64,000 nucleotides of DNA from Cohnella laeviribosi DSM 21336 (GTDB taxonomy: Bacteria > Bacillota > Bacilli > Paenibacillales > Paenibacillaceae). Positions 1-8,291 of this stretch are shown piece by piece. The stretch is taken from assembly GCF_000378425.1 (NCBI RefSeq), contig NZ_KB899821.1:36572-100571 (forward strand), read 5' to 3'. Numbering within the stretch: the stretch's first letter is position 1; every line of letters starts with the position of its first letter. Both the position numbers and the translations under genes were made by a program. The notes under the pieces were generated by a model. The model did not search any database, was not told where the DNA came from, and worked only from the letters and a program-made list of their open reading frames with translations.

Positions 1-274
1 TGAAGTAGCCCAATTTGTCCGCGATGATTTGCTGCGAGGAAATTTGGGCGTCGCGAACGCCGACCAGCGTAAAGCTCTTCAGTTCGATCCCGCCGTCTCC
101 GGCCGCTTCGCCGCCCGATGCCGGCGCCGTCGCGGAAGAGGAAGGCGCGCTGTCCGACCCGCCGCTTGCCCCGCCGCTTTCCGCATTTTGATTCGATCCG
201 CACGCCGACACTAATGCCATCGACAGTGCAAGCAGCATCGTTCCCGTCCACTTCGTCCACGTTCTCTTTTTCAT
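1..274 (-). CDS. ABC transporter substrate-binding lipoprotein (nitrate/sulfonate/taurine type), C-terminus outside window
   Basis: Only the N-terminal 91 codons are in the window. The start is the ATG at 274, preceded by GGAGGTCATCCAG. The protein opens with a Lys/Arg-rich n-region, a hydrophobic stretch and the lipobox LVSAC, so it should be lipid-anchored outside the membrane. A Gly/Ser/Ala-rich linker follows, then the start of a periplasmic-binding fold (ELKSFTLVGVRDAQISSQQI). The next two genes on the same strand upstream are an SsuC/TauC-type permease and its ATPase, which gives the family. The ligand cannot be read from this fragment. Confidence 0.8.
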   Translation of the reverse strand, partial: MKKRTWTKWTGTMLLALSMALVSACGSNQNAESGGASGGSDSAPSSSATAPASGGEAAGDGGIELKSFTLVGVRDAQISSQQIIADKLGYF

Positions 275-328
275 CTGGATGACCTCCGCTTGAACATGTT
301 GTGTTATCCCATTCGTCCGTTTATCCTG

Positions 329-1192
329 TTACTTCTCGACCGCACTTCGAACTCCGTTTTGGCGCCAGTTCACCAGCCTCCTTTCAAGCAGCTTCAGCAG
401 ATAGGAGAAGAGGCTGAATTCCAGGCCGATCAGCACGATCGCAACAAACATGTTGCTCATCTTGAAGTAGTTGCGGGCGTCCACGATGATATAGCCCAGC
501 CCGGATTTGGCCCCCATCATCTCGGAAACGATCAGCGACGAAAAGCCCAATCCCAGGCTGACTTGCGCGCCGACGAAAATACTGGGGATCGCGGAAGGGA
601 AAACGACTTTGAAGAAAATGTGCCGCTCCTTGGCCCCCAGGCTGAGCGCCGAGCGAATGAGCGTCGGATTGACCGACTTGAGCCCGTCAAGCGTGTTGGT
701 CAGCACCGGCACGAACGTCGTCCAGGCGATCAGCAGCACTTTGGGCACTTCACCGATGCCGAACCAGATAATGAAAATCGGCAGCAAAGCCAGCGCGGGA
801 ATCGGTCCGAGCAGGTTCAGAATCGGGCTCAGCCAGTATTCGACCCGGGCATATTTGTTCATGAGGACGCCGACGGCGATGGCCGAAACCAAGCCGATCA
901 AAAAGCCCAGCAAAATCCGGACCGTGCTGGCCGCGATGCTTTCCGTAATGAGGCCCGTCTGCCCCAAGTACCACATTTCCTTCACCACGTCGGACGGGGC
1001 CGGCAGAAAAATCGGATTGAAATATTCGTACGACTCGTTCAAGGTGCTGACGATTTCCCAAACGAGCAGAAACACGGCGATCGGAACGAGTCCCATCCGG
1101 TCCTTCCAGCGAAACGGCCTGCGGACCGCCGCTTTCCCGCCCTCGGCGATCGCCGCGCCCTGCGGCGCTGCGGATGATGCCGGTCTAGTCAT
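329..1192 (-). CDS. ABC transporter permease, SsuC/TauC/NrtB family
   Basis: This 287-residue inner-membrane protein has about six hydrophobic segments and a BPD-type permease core containing an EAA-like loop (IRSALSLGAKERHIFFKVVFP), typical of sulfonate, taurine, nitrate and HMP-precursor importers. Its start overlaps the end of the upstream ATPase gene by 8 bp, which suggests translational coupling. The substrate-binding lipoprotein follows 54 bp downstream. The three genes form a complete importer. The substrate is not determined. The divergent PucR-type regulator makes a nitrogen-containing compound plausible, but that is inference. Confidence 0.88.
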   Translation of the reverse strand: MTRPASSAAPQGAAIAEGGKAAVRRPFRWKDRMGLVPIAVFLLVWEIVSTLNESYEYFNPIFLPAPSDVVKEMWYLGQTGLITESIAASTVRILLGFLIGLVSAIAVGVLMNKYARVEYWLSPILNLLGPIPALALLPIFIIWFGIGEVPKVLLIAWTTFVPVLTNTLDGLKSVNPTLIRSALSLGAKERHIFFKVVFPSAIPSIFVGAQVSLGLGFSSLIVSEMMGAKSGLGYIIVDARNYFKMSNMFVAIVLIGLEFSLFSYLLKLLERRLVNWRQNGVRSAVEK

Positions 1193-1931
1193 GAATCCCC
1201 TCTCCTTGATCGTCCGTCAACATTTTTTGGATGCGCCGAACGAGCTCGGCGTACTCGGGATGAGCGATGTCGCGCGGACGGTCCATCGTCACCCGGAACG
1301 TTTCCGCCACGTACCCGTCCTTCATCACCAGGATGCGGTCGGCCAGGTACACCGCTTCGCTGACGCTGTGCGTGATGAACAGGATGGAAATCTTTAATTC
1401 CAGCCAAATGCGCAGCAGCTCTTTCTGCATCATTTCCCGGGTCAGAATGTCCAGCGCGCCGAACGGCTCATCCATCAGCAGCAGATCGGGCTCGCTGGCC
1501 AGCGCCCTCGCGATGCCCACCCGCTGCTTCATGCCTCCGGAGAGCTGGTCCGGGTAGCTGTCCGCGTATTCCTCCAATCCGACCAGCTTCAAATATTTGC
1601 GCGCGATCTCCCGCGCCTCCGCTTTGCTTTTGCCCTGCACGGAGGGGCCGAAGGCGATATTGTCGAGCACGTTATACCAAGGAAACAGGGCGTGGTCCTG
1701 AAAAACGACTCCCCGCGACTTGGAAGGTCCCTTGACCGGAATTCCGTTCACCGTTACGGACCCTCTGTCCGGCTGCAAAAATCCGGCGACCAGGTTGAGC
1801 AATGTGGATTTGCCGCAGCCGCTGTGGCCGAGTATGCAAATGAATTCATGAGCGTCGACGCCGAAGCTGACGTTTTTCAAAACCCGTTTATCGGCGTAGC
1901 CTTTCTCGACGTTCTCCACGGCCAAATGCAT
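1185..1931 (-). CDS. ABC transporter ATP-binding protein, SsuB/TauB family
   Basis: This is the ATPase of the importer. It has Walker A (GHSGCGKST), the Q-loop (VVFQDHALFPWYNV), the ABC signature (LSGGMKQR), Walker B (LLLMDEP) and the switch histidine (FITHSVSEA), all as expected for this family. The reading frame is open to a TTG at 1946. I prefer the ATG at 1931 (MHLAVENV), because the GGGGGTGGGAG purine block lies just upstream of it. That gives 248 residues, normal for the family. It is the first gene of the three-gene minus-strand operon and faces the PucR regulator across a 214 bp AT-rich region. Confidence 0.9.
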   Translation of the reverse strand: MHLAVENVEKGYADKRVLKNVSFGVDAHEFICILGHSGCGKSTLLNLVAGFLQPDRGSVTVNGIPVKGPSKSRGVVFQDHALFPWYNVLDNIAFGPSVQGKSKAEAREIARKYLKLVGLEEYADSYPDQLSGGMKQRVGIARALASEPDLLLMDEPFGALDILTREMMQKELLRIWLELKISILFITHSVSEAVYLADRILVMKDGYVAETFRVTMDRPRDIAHPEYAELVRRIQKMLTDDQGEGIHD

Positions 1932-1992
1932 GTCTCCCACCCCCAATGGAATTTTGTCAATTTATTTAACATCATTAGATACCGTTGGTTAC

Positions 1993-2020
1993 ATATTATC
2001 ACATACCGCGTTCATTACAA
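1993..2020 (-). promoter_or_regulatory. Possible promoter of the SsuABC-like operon
   Basis: On the minus strand, TTGTAA (2015-2020) and TAATAT (1993-1998) are separated by 16 bp, about 60 bp upstream of the ATPase start, in a markedly AT-rich divergent intergenic region. The match is fair, not perfect. Confidence 0.4.
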
Positions 2021-2060
2021 TATAAACATCGCACAAAATTGCCATATTGTATTGTGTTTA

Positions 2061-2089
2061 TTGCACAACGTCACGTTTTCGGGCATAAT
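2061..2089 (+). promoter_or_regulatory. Probable sigma-A promoter of the PucR-family regulator
   Basis: TTGCAC (2061-2066) and CATAAT (2084-2089) are separated by exactly 17 bp, and the regulator start codon lies 56 bp further on. It sits back to back with the candidate promoter of the importer operon, so one bound regulator could affect both. Confidence 0.5.
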
Positions 2090-2145
2090 TTTATTGTAAA
2101 AGTTTATTTCGTGTAATTTTTTATTACATAAAAAGGGGTGGGCTT

Positions 2146-3768
2146 ATGCAGTTGGTTGAACTGCTGCGGCTGCCGGCATACCGGAACGTTCGCGTCCTGG
2201 CCGGCAAGAGAGGATTGTCTCGTCAGGTTAAATCGGTCAATATGATGGACGCCCCCGATATCATTCACTTTTTGAAACCGAACGAGCTGCTGCTGACGAC
2301 GGCTTACGCGATTCGCGAGAAACCGGAAGAGCTGCTGAAGCTGGTCCGGCAAATGGCCGACAGCGGGTGCGCGGGACTCGGCATCAAAACCAAGCGGTTT
2401 TTGCAAAAAATCCCGGACAGCGTATTCGAGCTCGCCGACGCGCTCGACTTTCCGCTTATCGAGCTTGCGCTTGAGCCCTCCCTTGGCGAGCTGCTGCAAG
2501 CTTCGCTCAGCTGCATTATGGAAAAGCACAACGAGGAGCTGAATTACGCGATCGCCCTGCACCGCGATTTTTCCCGCATGATTATGCAGGGCAAAGGAAT
2601 CGCTTCCGTCATCGACTCGCTGTCCCGGGTCGTCGAGGGAACGGTTCTGCTCATGAACCACCGCTACGAAGCGATCTTCTCCTCCAAGCCGCTGGCGGAG
2701 CCCGTCTGCGAGCAGCTTCGGAAACAGACGCAGGCCATGATGTCCGGGCTTCACGGCGCGGACGACCAGACGGTCAGCTCCTGCTTTTTTTCCGCCAACG
2801 AGGACGAACGCGCCGAAGTGTTTTTTTACCGTATCCAACTGCCTAGGATGACGTTTTTTCTGATTTTGGTGGACGCGCGGATCGACGGGTCGCCTCTGCC
2901 GCGGTTGGCCATCGAGCAAGCCGCCAACGTCATCGGGTTCGAGCTGATGAAGCAGCAGGCCGTCAAGGAGCGGTCGCGCCGGTTCAAGAACGAGTTTTTT
3001 GAAAATCTGGTGGAAGGGCGGTTTGCTTCGGCGGAGGAAATGCTGCATTTGGGGAAGCGCTACGGGCTGCACGAATTGTTTCCTTGCCATTTGATCGTGG
3101 GGAAAACGGACGACGCCGCCGGGGAAGCCGAAGACAGCCTGTTCAACAAGCGGGACGATATCTACGAATCGCTGAAATCGGCGCTGTCCGGGCACGGGCT
3201 GCAGTATGCGATTTTTAACAAAAAAGAGCTGTTCGTGCTGCTTGTGAAGCGGAAGAGCGGGCTGCATCCGGACGGCGTCCCGCTGCCGCGCCTGCTGGCC
3301 GATTTCCAGGAGAAGCTTTACCGGTCCGAACAAATTTCGCTGTCATTCGGTATCGGCAACCCGGTGGAACAGCCGACGCACCTGCCGAATGCGTTTAAGG
3401 AGGCGCTGAACGCCCTGCGCCTGGGCTACCAGTCGAAGCAAACGCGGTTTGTCCAGATCTATCGCGCGAAGGAAGTGATCGAGCTGCTTCAGATGATTCC
3501 CGGGGAAGCGCGCCGCGACTTTTACAAGGAAACGTTCCGGGGGCTTGCGGACATCGACGCCGGGGAACGGGAAGAGCTGCTGAATACGGCCCGGGTGTTT
3601 CTGGAAACGCAATGCCAGATCGCGGAAACCGCCAAGCAAATGTTTATTCACCGCAACACGGTCGCTTACCGCATGGCCAAATTTGAAAAGCTCACCGGCC
3701 GCAGCCTCCGCGATCCGAACGATTCCCTTCGGTTCCGGCTCGCTTTCCTGCTGGAAGAGCTGCAATGA
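2146..3768 (+). CDS. PucR-family transcriptional regulator
   Basis: This 540-residue regulator has an N-terminal PucR domain (about residues 1-125), a central CdaR/GGDEF-like region (about 290-430) and a C-terminal PucR-type helix-turn-helix (about 480-538, containing AETAKQMFIHRNTVAYRM). It starts at an ATG preceded by AAAAAGGGGTGG. In Bacillus, PucR activates purine catabolism, and many paralogues control neighbouring transport or catabolic genes. Here it is divergent from an SsuABC-type importer, which is its most likely target. Its last codons overlap the ATG of the following DUF2306 remnant as ATGA. Confidence 0.88.
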   Translation: MQLVELLRLPAYRNVRVLAGKRGLSRQVKSVNMMDAPDIIHFLKPNELLLTTAYAIREKPEELLKLVRQMADSGCAGLGIKTKRFLQKIPDSVFELADALDFPLIELALEPSLGELLQASLSCIMEKHNEELNYAIALHRDFSRMIMQGKGIASVIDSLSRVVEGTVLLMNHRYEAIFSSKPLAEPVCEQLRKQTQAMMSGLHGADDQTVSSCFFSANEDERAEVFFYRIQLPRMTFFLILVDARIDGSPLPRLAIEQAANVIGFELMKQQAVKERSRRFKNEFFENLVEGRFASAEEMLHLGKRYGLHELFPCHLIVGKTDDAAGEAEDSLFNKRDDIYESLKSALSGHGLQYAIFNKKELFVLLVKRKSGLHPDGVPLPRLLADFQEKLYRSEQISLSFGIGNPVEQPTHLPNAFKEALNALRLGYQSKQTRFVQIYRAKEVIELLQMIPGEARRDFYKETFRGLADIDAGEREELLNTARVFLETQCQIAETAKQMFIHRNTVAYRMAKFEKLTGRSLRDPNDSLRFRLAFLLEELQ

Positions 3769-4199
3769 TTCGGTGCCGGGCCGCAACGAGCCGGATTCGC
3801 GTGCAGCGCCGAACGTTTCATCGGATCAACGGCTATGTCTATCTGATTTCCGTCCTGATCGTCGTCATCACATCCGGATATATGGCGCCTTACGCAACGG
3901 GAGGAAAAGCGGTCGGCATAGCGTTTAACGCGCTGAATATCATTTGGCCGTGTATGACCGTTGCCGCGTTGGTCAAAATCAAGAAGAAGCAAGCGGACCG
4001 GCACCGGAAATGGATGATCCGAAGCTACACTTTTTGCTTCACGAATCTTTTCATCCATCTCATCGCTTCCGTTTTCCATCGCGGGCTCGGGCTCGGGTAT
4101 CCGGCCGGCTACACGGTCGGCGTCTACGGCGCCATCCCGCTTCTGTTCGTTTTGGCGGAAGCCGTCATCCGAATGGCTTCATCCAAATCGAAGGCCTAA
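3765..4199 (+). pseudogene. DUF2306-type membrane protein, N-terminally truncated remnant
   Basis: The 144-residue product matches the C-terminal two thirds of DUF2306 integral membrane proteins: a short basic stretch, then HRINGYVYLISVLI, an ATGG loop, RHRKWMIRSYTF, and further hydrophobic helices. Intact members are about 200 residues and have one or two more helices before the HR(I/W)xGR-like motif. Here that part is missing, and the coding sequence begins directly in the overlap with the stop codon of the PucR gene (ATGA). It might still be translated by coupling. It also runs 21 bp into the convergent FAD oxidoreductase gene. I read it as a fragment left by a deletion, not an intact gene. 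Confidence 0.6.
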
Positions 4200-6116
4200 C
4201 GCTTTTTCGGCAAAGTCCCGAATCAGCATGTATGTGTCGCCGTTCGTCAGGCTGCTGCGGTCGGCGATGGTGTCCAGCGACGGCCGGGTCAACCAGCCGC
4301 GGCGAAGCAGCTCGCCTAGCGCGTCGCCGCAGGCGACGGCACCGGCGCCATCCGCCGCCCGGAGGAGGATGCAGGCGGCATCGTCAAGCGTCAGCGGCTG
4401 CTTCGCCGGCTCGGCGATGCCGCTAAGCGGGACGGGCATGCCGCCGCGGAAGCGTTCCGGGTGCAGATGCCGGATGCGGCGGATGGCGTAGCAGAAGCGC
4501 CGGACGTTCGTTTTGCTATCCAGCTTCCAGCCGTCGTTGCGCACGCCCCCGTACGCGAGGTTCATGCTGGCCGCGGCCAACAGCCCCCTGTACTGCTGAT
4601 GCCGCATATAGTCCGGAACGGGGAGCTTCGGGACCGTTAAGTCCACGCCCTGCTCGACGAGCAGCCTCCGCAGTTCGGCGACTAGCGCGGGCGATCGGGA
4701 CAGTTCCCGGAAGGTGACGCCGCGGTCAAGCGCCACCTTCGCCGCCGCGCCCGCGGCTTGTCCGGTCGCCATGCCGAGGGGAACGACTCTGGCGCTGCCG
4801 TGCGGGATCGTATCGTAGCTGGCCGAGCGGCCGACGACTAGCAGACCGTCGATTCCTTGCGGAACGAGGCAGCGGAAAGGTACGCCGTACTGGCCCGGCT
4901 TCATCAGCACCGTTCCCTGCGAATCCCGTCCCGTACTCTGAATATCGATCGGGTAAGAACCGTACGCGATATCGTCTTCATGGCTGCGGTTTTCCATCAC
5001 GTCCGCCAGCGTCAACCGGTATTCGCCGATCAGGTGGCGGGACTCGCGGATATAAAGCTCGGACGCCGTTCCGGCGTACTTCAGATCCTTGAACTCCGGA
5101 AACGTCGTCTTCAGAAATTCGGCGATGCGCGGAGCCTCGCGCCGCCCGACGGCAAGCCCGCGCCGGACGGAACCGGGATCGAGCGGATTGACGCCGAACA
5201 GCTGCATCGCATTGATCAGAATCGTGCCGTCGTTCTGCCGTCCGATGTTCAGGCCGCGCAGCCGCACCTTGGAGGGGTCGCTCGGGTTGTAGCGGGCGGC
5301 GTCTTTGTAGCCCCATATGCTCATCCGATCCATGCCCGCATCGGGGTGGCTGCCCAGCTTCTCCCATCTTTCCTGCGTGACGCCGCTCATGTTGAACACG
5401 AGCGTCGACGCCATCATCCCGTTTTTCTCGCCGATATCCTCCCGTCCGAACGTGAAGGCGGCTCCTGCGGCGGCGGCAATGTCGCCGTCCTGGGTCGCGT
5501 CGATCACGGCGCCGGCGCGCACCCTAAGCACCGAACCGTCCTCGCGGACCAGTTCCATGCCCGTTACCTGAATCCGCCCGCCGGCGCGCCGGGTCAACGG
5601 CTTCCAATTCTTCACCCGCATCAGCAAGTCGATGCCGGGCTCGTCCCGGACCAGCTTGTAGAAGGCGTTGGCCGCCGTCGTCGTGTCGAACGAGCTTCCT
5701 TCCACCATGCCGTACCACTCCTGAAAAATCCCTTTGTTCAGAAACCGGGGACCGACGACGGTTTTGAGAAAACGCGGCTGCTCCGGAGCGTAATTCAAGT
5801 CCAGCATGTTCAGCCCGCCGCAGGTCAAGAGCCCGCCCAGCATCGTGCGTCCCCGTCCGTCCGCCAGCAGCACGCGCAATCCGCTTCGGGCGGCGGACAG
5901 CGCCGCGGCGATGCCTTCGGGATCGGTGCCCGCGACGATCAGGTCGTATTCGCTTGCGATAGGGGCCGACGGCTCCACCCTCGCGAGCGGTCTGCTTTTG
6001 CGGGCATTCGCGAATCGGTTGTCGAAAAGGTCATGCCACCAGGCGGCGGACAGGCCGGCCAGAACCATGAGGGCGAGCGTAAGCAGCGAAATCCGGTACA
6101 AAAGCGTTCTGCGCAT
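4179..6116 (-). CDS. Membrane-anchored FAD-dependent oxidoreductase (FAD_oxidored family)
   Basis: This 645-residue protein has one N-terminal hydrophobic segment (about residues 7-24), read as a signal anchor or signal peptide. Its Rossmann nucleotide-binding region (about 58-90) continues into the TMLGGLLTCGG motif typical of FAD_oxidored proteins, and an ATQDGDIAAAAGA segment lies mid-protein. The usual GxGxxG is altered to GTDPEG. The last 120 residues lack the FAD fold and loosely resemble SLH-type repeats. AAAGGAA precedes the ATG. It lies 151 bp downstream of the GH105 gene on the same strand, so it may be the distal gene of the sugar operon. The substrate is unknown. Confidence 0.78.
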   Translation of the reverse strand: MRRTLLYRISLLTLALMVLAGLSAAWWHDLFDNRFANARKSRPLARVEPSAPIASEYDLIVAGTDPEGIAAALSAARSGLRVLLADGRGRTMLGGLLTCGGLNMLDLNYAPEQPRFLKTVVGPRFLNKGIFQEWYGMVEGSSFDTTTAANAFYKLVRDEPGIDLLMRVKNWKPLTRRAGGRIQVTGMELVREDGSVLRVRAGAVIDATQDGDIAAAAGAAFTFGREDIGEKNGMMASTLVFNMSGVTQERWEKLGSHPDAGMDRMSIWGYKDAARYNPSDPSKVRLRGLNIGRQNDGTILINAMQLFGVNPLDPGSVRRGLAVGRREAPRIAEFLKTTFPEFKDLKYAGTASELYIRESRHLIGEYRLTLADVMENRSHEDDIAYGSYPIDIQSTGRDSQGTVLMKPGQYGVPFRCLVPQGIDGLLVVGRSASYDTIPHGSARVVPLGMATGQAAGAAAKVALDRGVTFRELSRSPALVAELRRLLVEQGVDLTVPKLPVPDYMRHQQYRGLLAAASMNLAYGGVRNDGWKLDSKTNVRRFCYAIRRIRHLHPERFRGGMPVPLSGIAEPAKQPLTLDDAACILLRAADGAGAVACGDALGELLRRGWLTRPSLDTIADRSSLTNGDTYMLIRDFAEKALGLRFG

Positions 6117-6267
6117 GACGGGTTCCTTTCATTTGTCTGGCTGCGTCTCTCTCCTTATCTTGGACTGCGTTTCGGCCTGCGATTCGCCTATTTCCAAGCA
6201 AAGGAGGGATCGATCCCGTCCGTTCGCCGCATGCGCCGCACGTCCGTCCGCCCCCCGCACGCCTAGT

Positions 6268-7380
6268 TTATTCGGCTCTGCGCATGCCGAGTTTATGCAG
6301 CTCCACGCACGCCATGACGAACGCGCCCACGCCGTGCAGATCGTTGCTGCTCGTCGGCCGGGTCACGTAGTTCTCATAGTCCCCCGCCGAAGTGCCGATG
6401 CAGATGCCGGGGAGCACGAACCGCCCTTTCGCATCCTCGCGCACCCTTGCGAGCAGTCCGCGGTAGGCCCGGAGCGCCGCTTCCGTATGTTCTGCGCCCA
6501 GCACGCCTTGGCGAACGGCGCTGGCCAGCGCGTAGACGAACAGGCAGGTGCAGGAGGTTTCCAGCCAATTGTCCGGCCTGCCCCCTTTGTCCACGACCTG
6601 GTACCATAATCCGCTCTCGTCCTGATAGCGAAGCAGCGCCAGCAGGAAATCCCGCTGCGCCTCCATAAGCTCATTCCGCTCCGGCATATGCGCAGGGAGC
6701 AAGTCGATAAACTGGGACAGCGCCAGGCCATACCAGCCGAGCGACCTTCCCCACAGCTCCGGCGAGCAACCGGTGGCGGCGTCGGCCCAAGGCATGCGCC
6801 GTCTCTCGTCCCAGGCATGAAACAGAAGTCCCGTCGCCTCGTCCCGCATATGCCTCCGCATCAGCCGTTCCTGCAGCAGCACCATGCCGCGCAGCCCTTC
6901 GTCCCCATAGGCGTTCGCGTACTTGAGCGCGAACACGCCGCCCATGTACAGCCCGTCCAGCCACATCTGATAAGGATACTTGTCCTTATGCCAGAAGCCG
7001 CCTTCGCTCGTCCGGTTCAGCGTGTCGAACAGGCTGCGCAGCTTGCCCGCGGCAATCCGGTACTTGTCGAGGCCCGTCCGCCTGTGCAGCCGGAACAGCA
7101 GCAGTCCGGCCTGAATCGCGTCCAGCTCGTCCCGGGCGAAAACCAGATTCCCGAATTCGTCGATCAAGTCGTCCGCATAACCGCGGATATACGCTTCGTA
7201 CCGTTCGTCTCCGGTCTCCTCCAGCAGCATTTCCATCCCGCAGAGGAAGACGCCCTGATGGTAGTGCCAGCGGTGCGCCGGAGGCAGCTCGCCAGGCGCG
7301 TATTCGCTCATGATCGCCTCGCAGGCCGCCTCGGCCCACCCGATCGGCGTCCGCTCTTCTCCGCCGTTTTTCGCCGTCAT
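6268..7380 (-). CDS. yteR: Glycoside hydrolase family 105 unsaturated rhamnogalacturonyl hydrolase (YteR-like)
   Basis: This 370-residue cytoplasmic enzyme is close in length to Bacillus YteR (373). The GH105 landmarks are in place: DELDAIQAG near residue 85, YPYQMWLDGLYMG with the catalytic Asp at 142, and FHAWDE with His188. These enzymes hydrate and release the 4,5-unsaturated uronic acid left by pectate or rhamnogalacturonan lyases. There is no signal peptide, so the substrate must be imported. The permease pair lies immediately upstream (14 bp gap), as in the yte/ytc cluster of Bacillus. The symbol marks family resemblance; specificity for rhamnogalacturonan disaccharide is inferred. Confidence 0.85.
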   Translation of the reverse strand: MTAKNGGEERTPIGWAEAACEAIMSEYAPGELPPAHRWHYHQGVFLCGMEMLLEETGDERYEAYIRGYADDLIDEFGNLVFARDELDAIQAGLLLFRLHRRTGLDKYRIAAGKLRSLFDTLNRTSEGGFWHKDKYPYQMWLDGLYMGGVFALKYANAYGDEGLRGMVLLQERLMRRHMRDEATGLLFHAWDERRRMPWADAATGCSPELWGRSLGWYGLALSQFIDLLPAHMPERNELMEAQRDFLLALLRYQDESGLWYQVVDKGGRPDNWLETSCTCLFVYALASAVRQGVLGAEHTEAALRAYRGLLARVREDAKGRFVLPGICIGTSAGDYENYVTRPTSSNDLHGVGAFVMACVELHKLGMRRAE

Positions 7381-7394
7381 TCTTCATCCCCCCG

Positions 7395-8270
7395 CTATCC
7401 TTTGATCGAACCCAGCATGGCGCCTTTGGCAAAATGTTTTTGCAAAAACGGATACACGAGTAATATCGGCAACGTCGCCACGACGATCACCGCCATTTTG
7501 ACGGATTGTTCCGGAGGCGGCACCTCGGAGTCCAGGCTCGAGCTGTAATCCATGCCGCTGGCGAGCACGACGATTTGGCGCAGCAGCACCTGGATCGGCC
7601 ACATCTCGCTTTTGTTCAAATAAAGGATGGCGCTCATGTAGGTGTTCCAGTACGTCACCGCGTAAAACAGCGAAATGGTGGCGATGGCCGGCATCGAAAG
7701 CGGCAGCACGATGCGGAACAGAATGCCGAAATCGCTGCAGCCGTCGATTTTCGCCGACTCTTCGAGGCCGTCGGGAATGTTTTGAAAAAAGTTTTTCAAA
7801 ATAATCAGGTTAAACGCGGCGATCGCCGACGGCAAAATGAGCGCCGCATAGGTGTCGATCAATCCGAGCTCCTTGACGACCAGAAACGTCGGAATCATGC
7901 CGCCGTTGAACAGCATCGTGAACACGACCAGAAACATAAGGACGCGGCGTCCGTCCAAATCCCGGCGCGAGAGCCCGTACGCCATGAGGGATGTCAAGAG
8001 CATGCTGAGCAGCGTTCCAACCAGCGTGGTGCCGATGGAGACCGTCATGGCGCGGAAAAGGGTGCTGGTCGAAAAAATAAACCGATACGCGTCCAAGCTC
8101 CACACGGTCGGGATGAGAATGAATTTTTTGGCGGCAAGCTCCGCGTTCGTCGTAAACGAGCCCGCCACGACATGGATGAACGGGAGCACGGTGACGAGCG
8201 CGACAAGGGCCAGCAGCGCAAAATTGACCATCGAAAACAATCGGCCGGCAAACGAACGGTCCTCTACCAT
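7395..8270 (-). CDS. ytcP: Carbohydrate ABC transporter permease, LplC/YtcP (MalG-type)
   Basis: This 291-residue permease has six predicted membrane helices and the EAA loop EESAKIDGCSDFGILFRIVL, which docks to the shared MsmX-type ATPase. It ends in the (Q)KHFAKGAMLGSIKG motif typical of the LplC/YtcP group. The start is an ATG behind AAGGGAGGGG. With the next gene it forms the membrane channel of an oligosaccharide importer. No ATPase gene is present in the cluster, which is normal for this class because one ATPase serves several importers. Confidence 0.9.
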   Translation of the reverse strand: MVEDRSFAGRLFSMVNFALLALVALVTVLPFIHVVAGSFTTNAELAAKKFILIPTVWSLDAYRFIFSTSTLFRAMTVSIGTTLVGTLLSMLLTSLMAYGLSRRDLDGRRVLMFLVVFTMLFNGGMIPTFLVVKELGLIDTYAALILPSAIAAFNLIILKNFFQNIPDGLEESAKIDGCSDFGILFRIVLPLSMPAIATISLFYAVTYWNTYMSAILYLNKSEMWPIQVLLRQIVVLASGMDYSSSLDSEVPPPEQSVKMAVIVVATLPILLVYPFLQKHFAKGAMLGSIKG

Positions 8271-8291
8271 CGGTTTCCCCTCCCTTTGGCT

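Noticed and set aside
290..1177. Long plus-strand open frame across the ABC permease gene
   Set aside because: It is antisense to a clear permease, its translation is rich in Arg, Gln, His and Asp without domain features, and it has no ribosome site. It is a shadow of the real gene. The same applies to the other long antisense frames of this GC-rich window.
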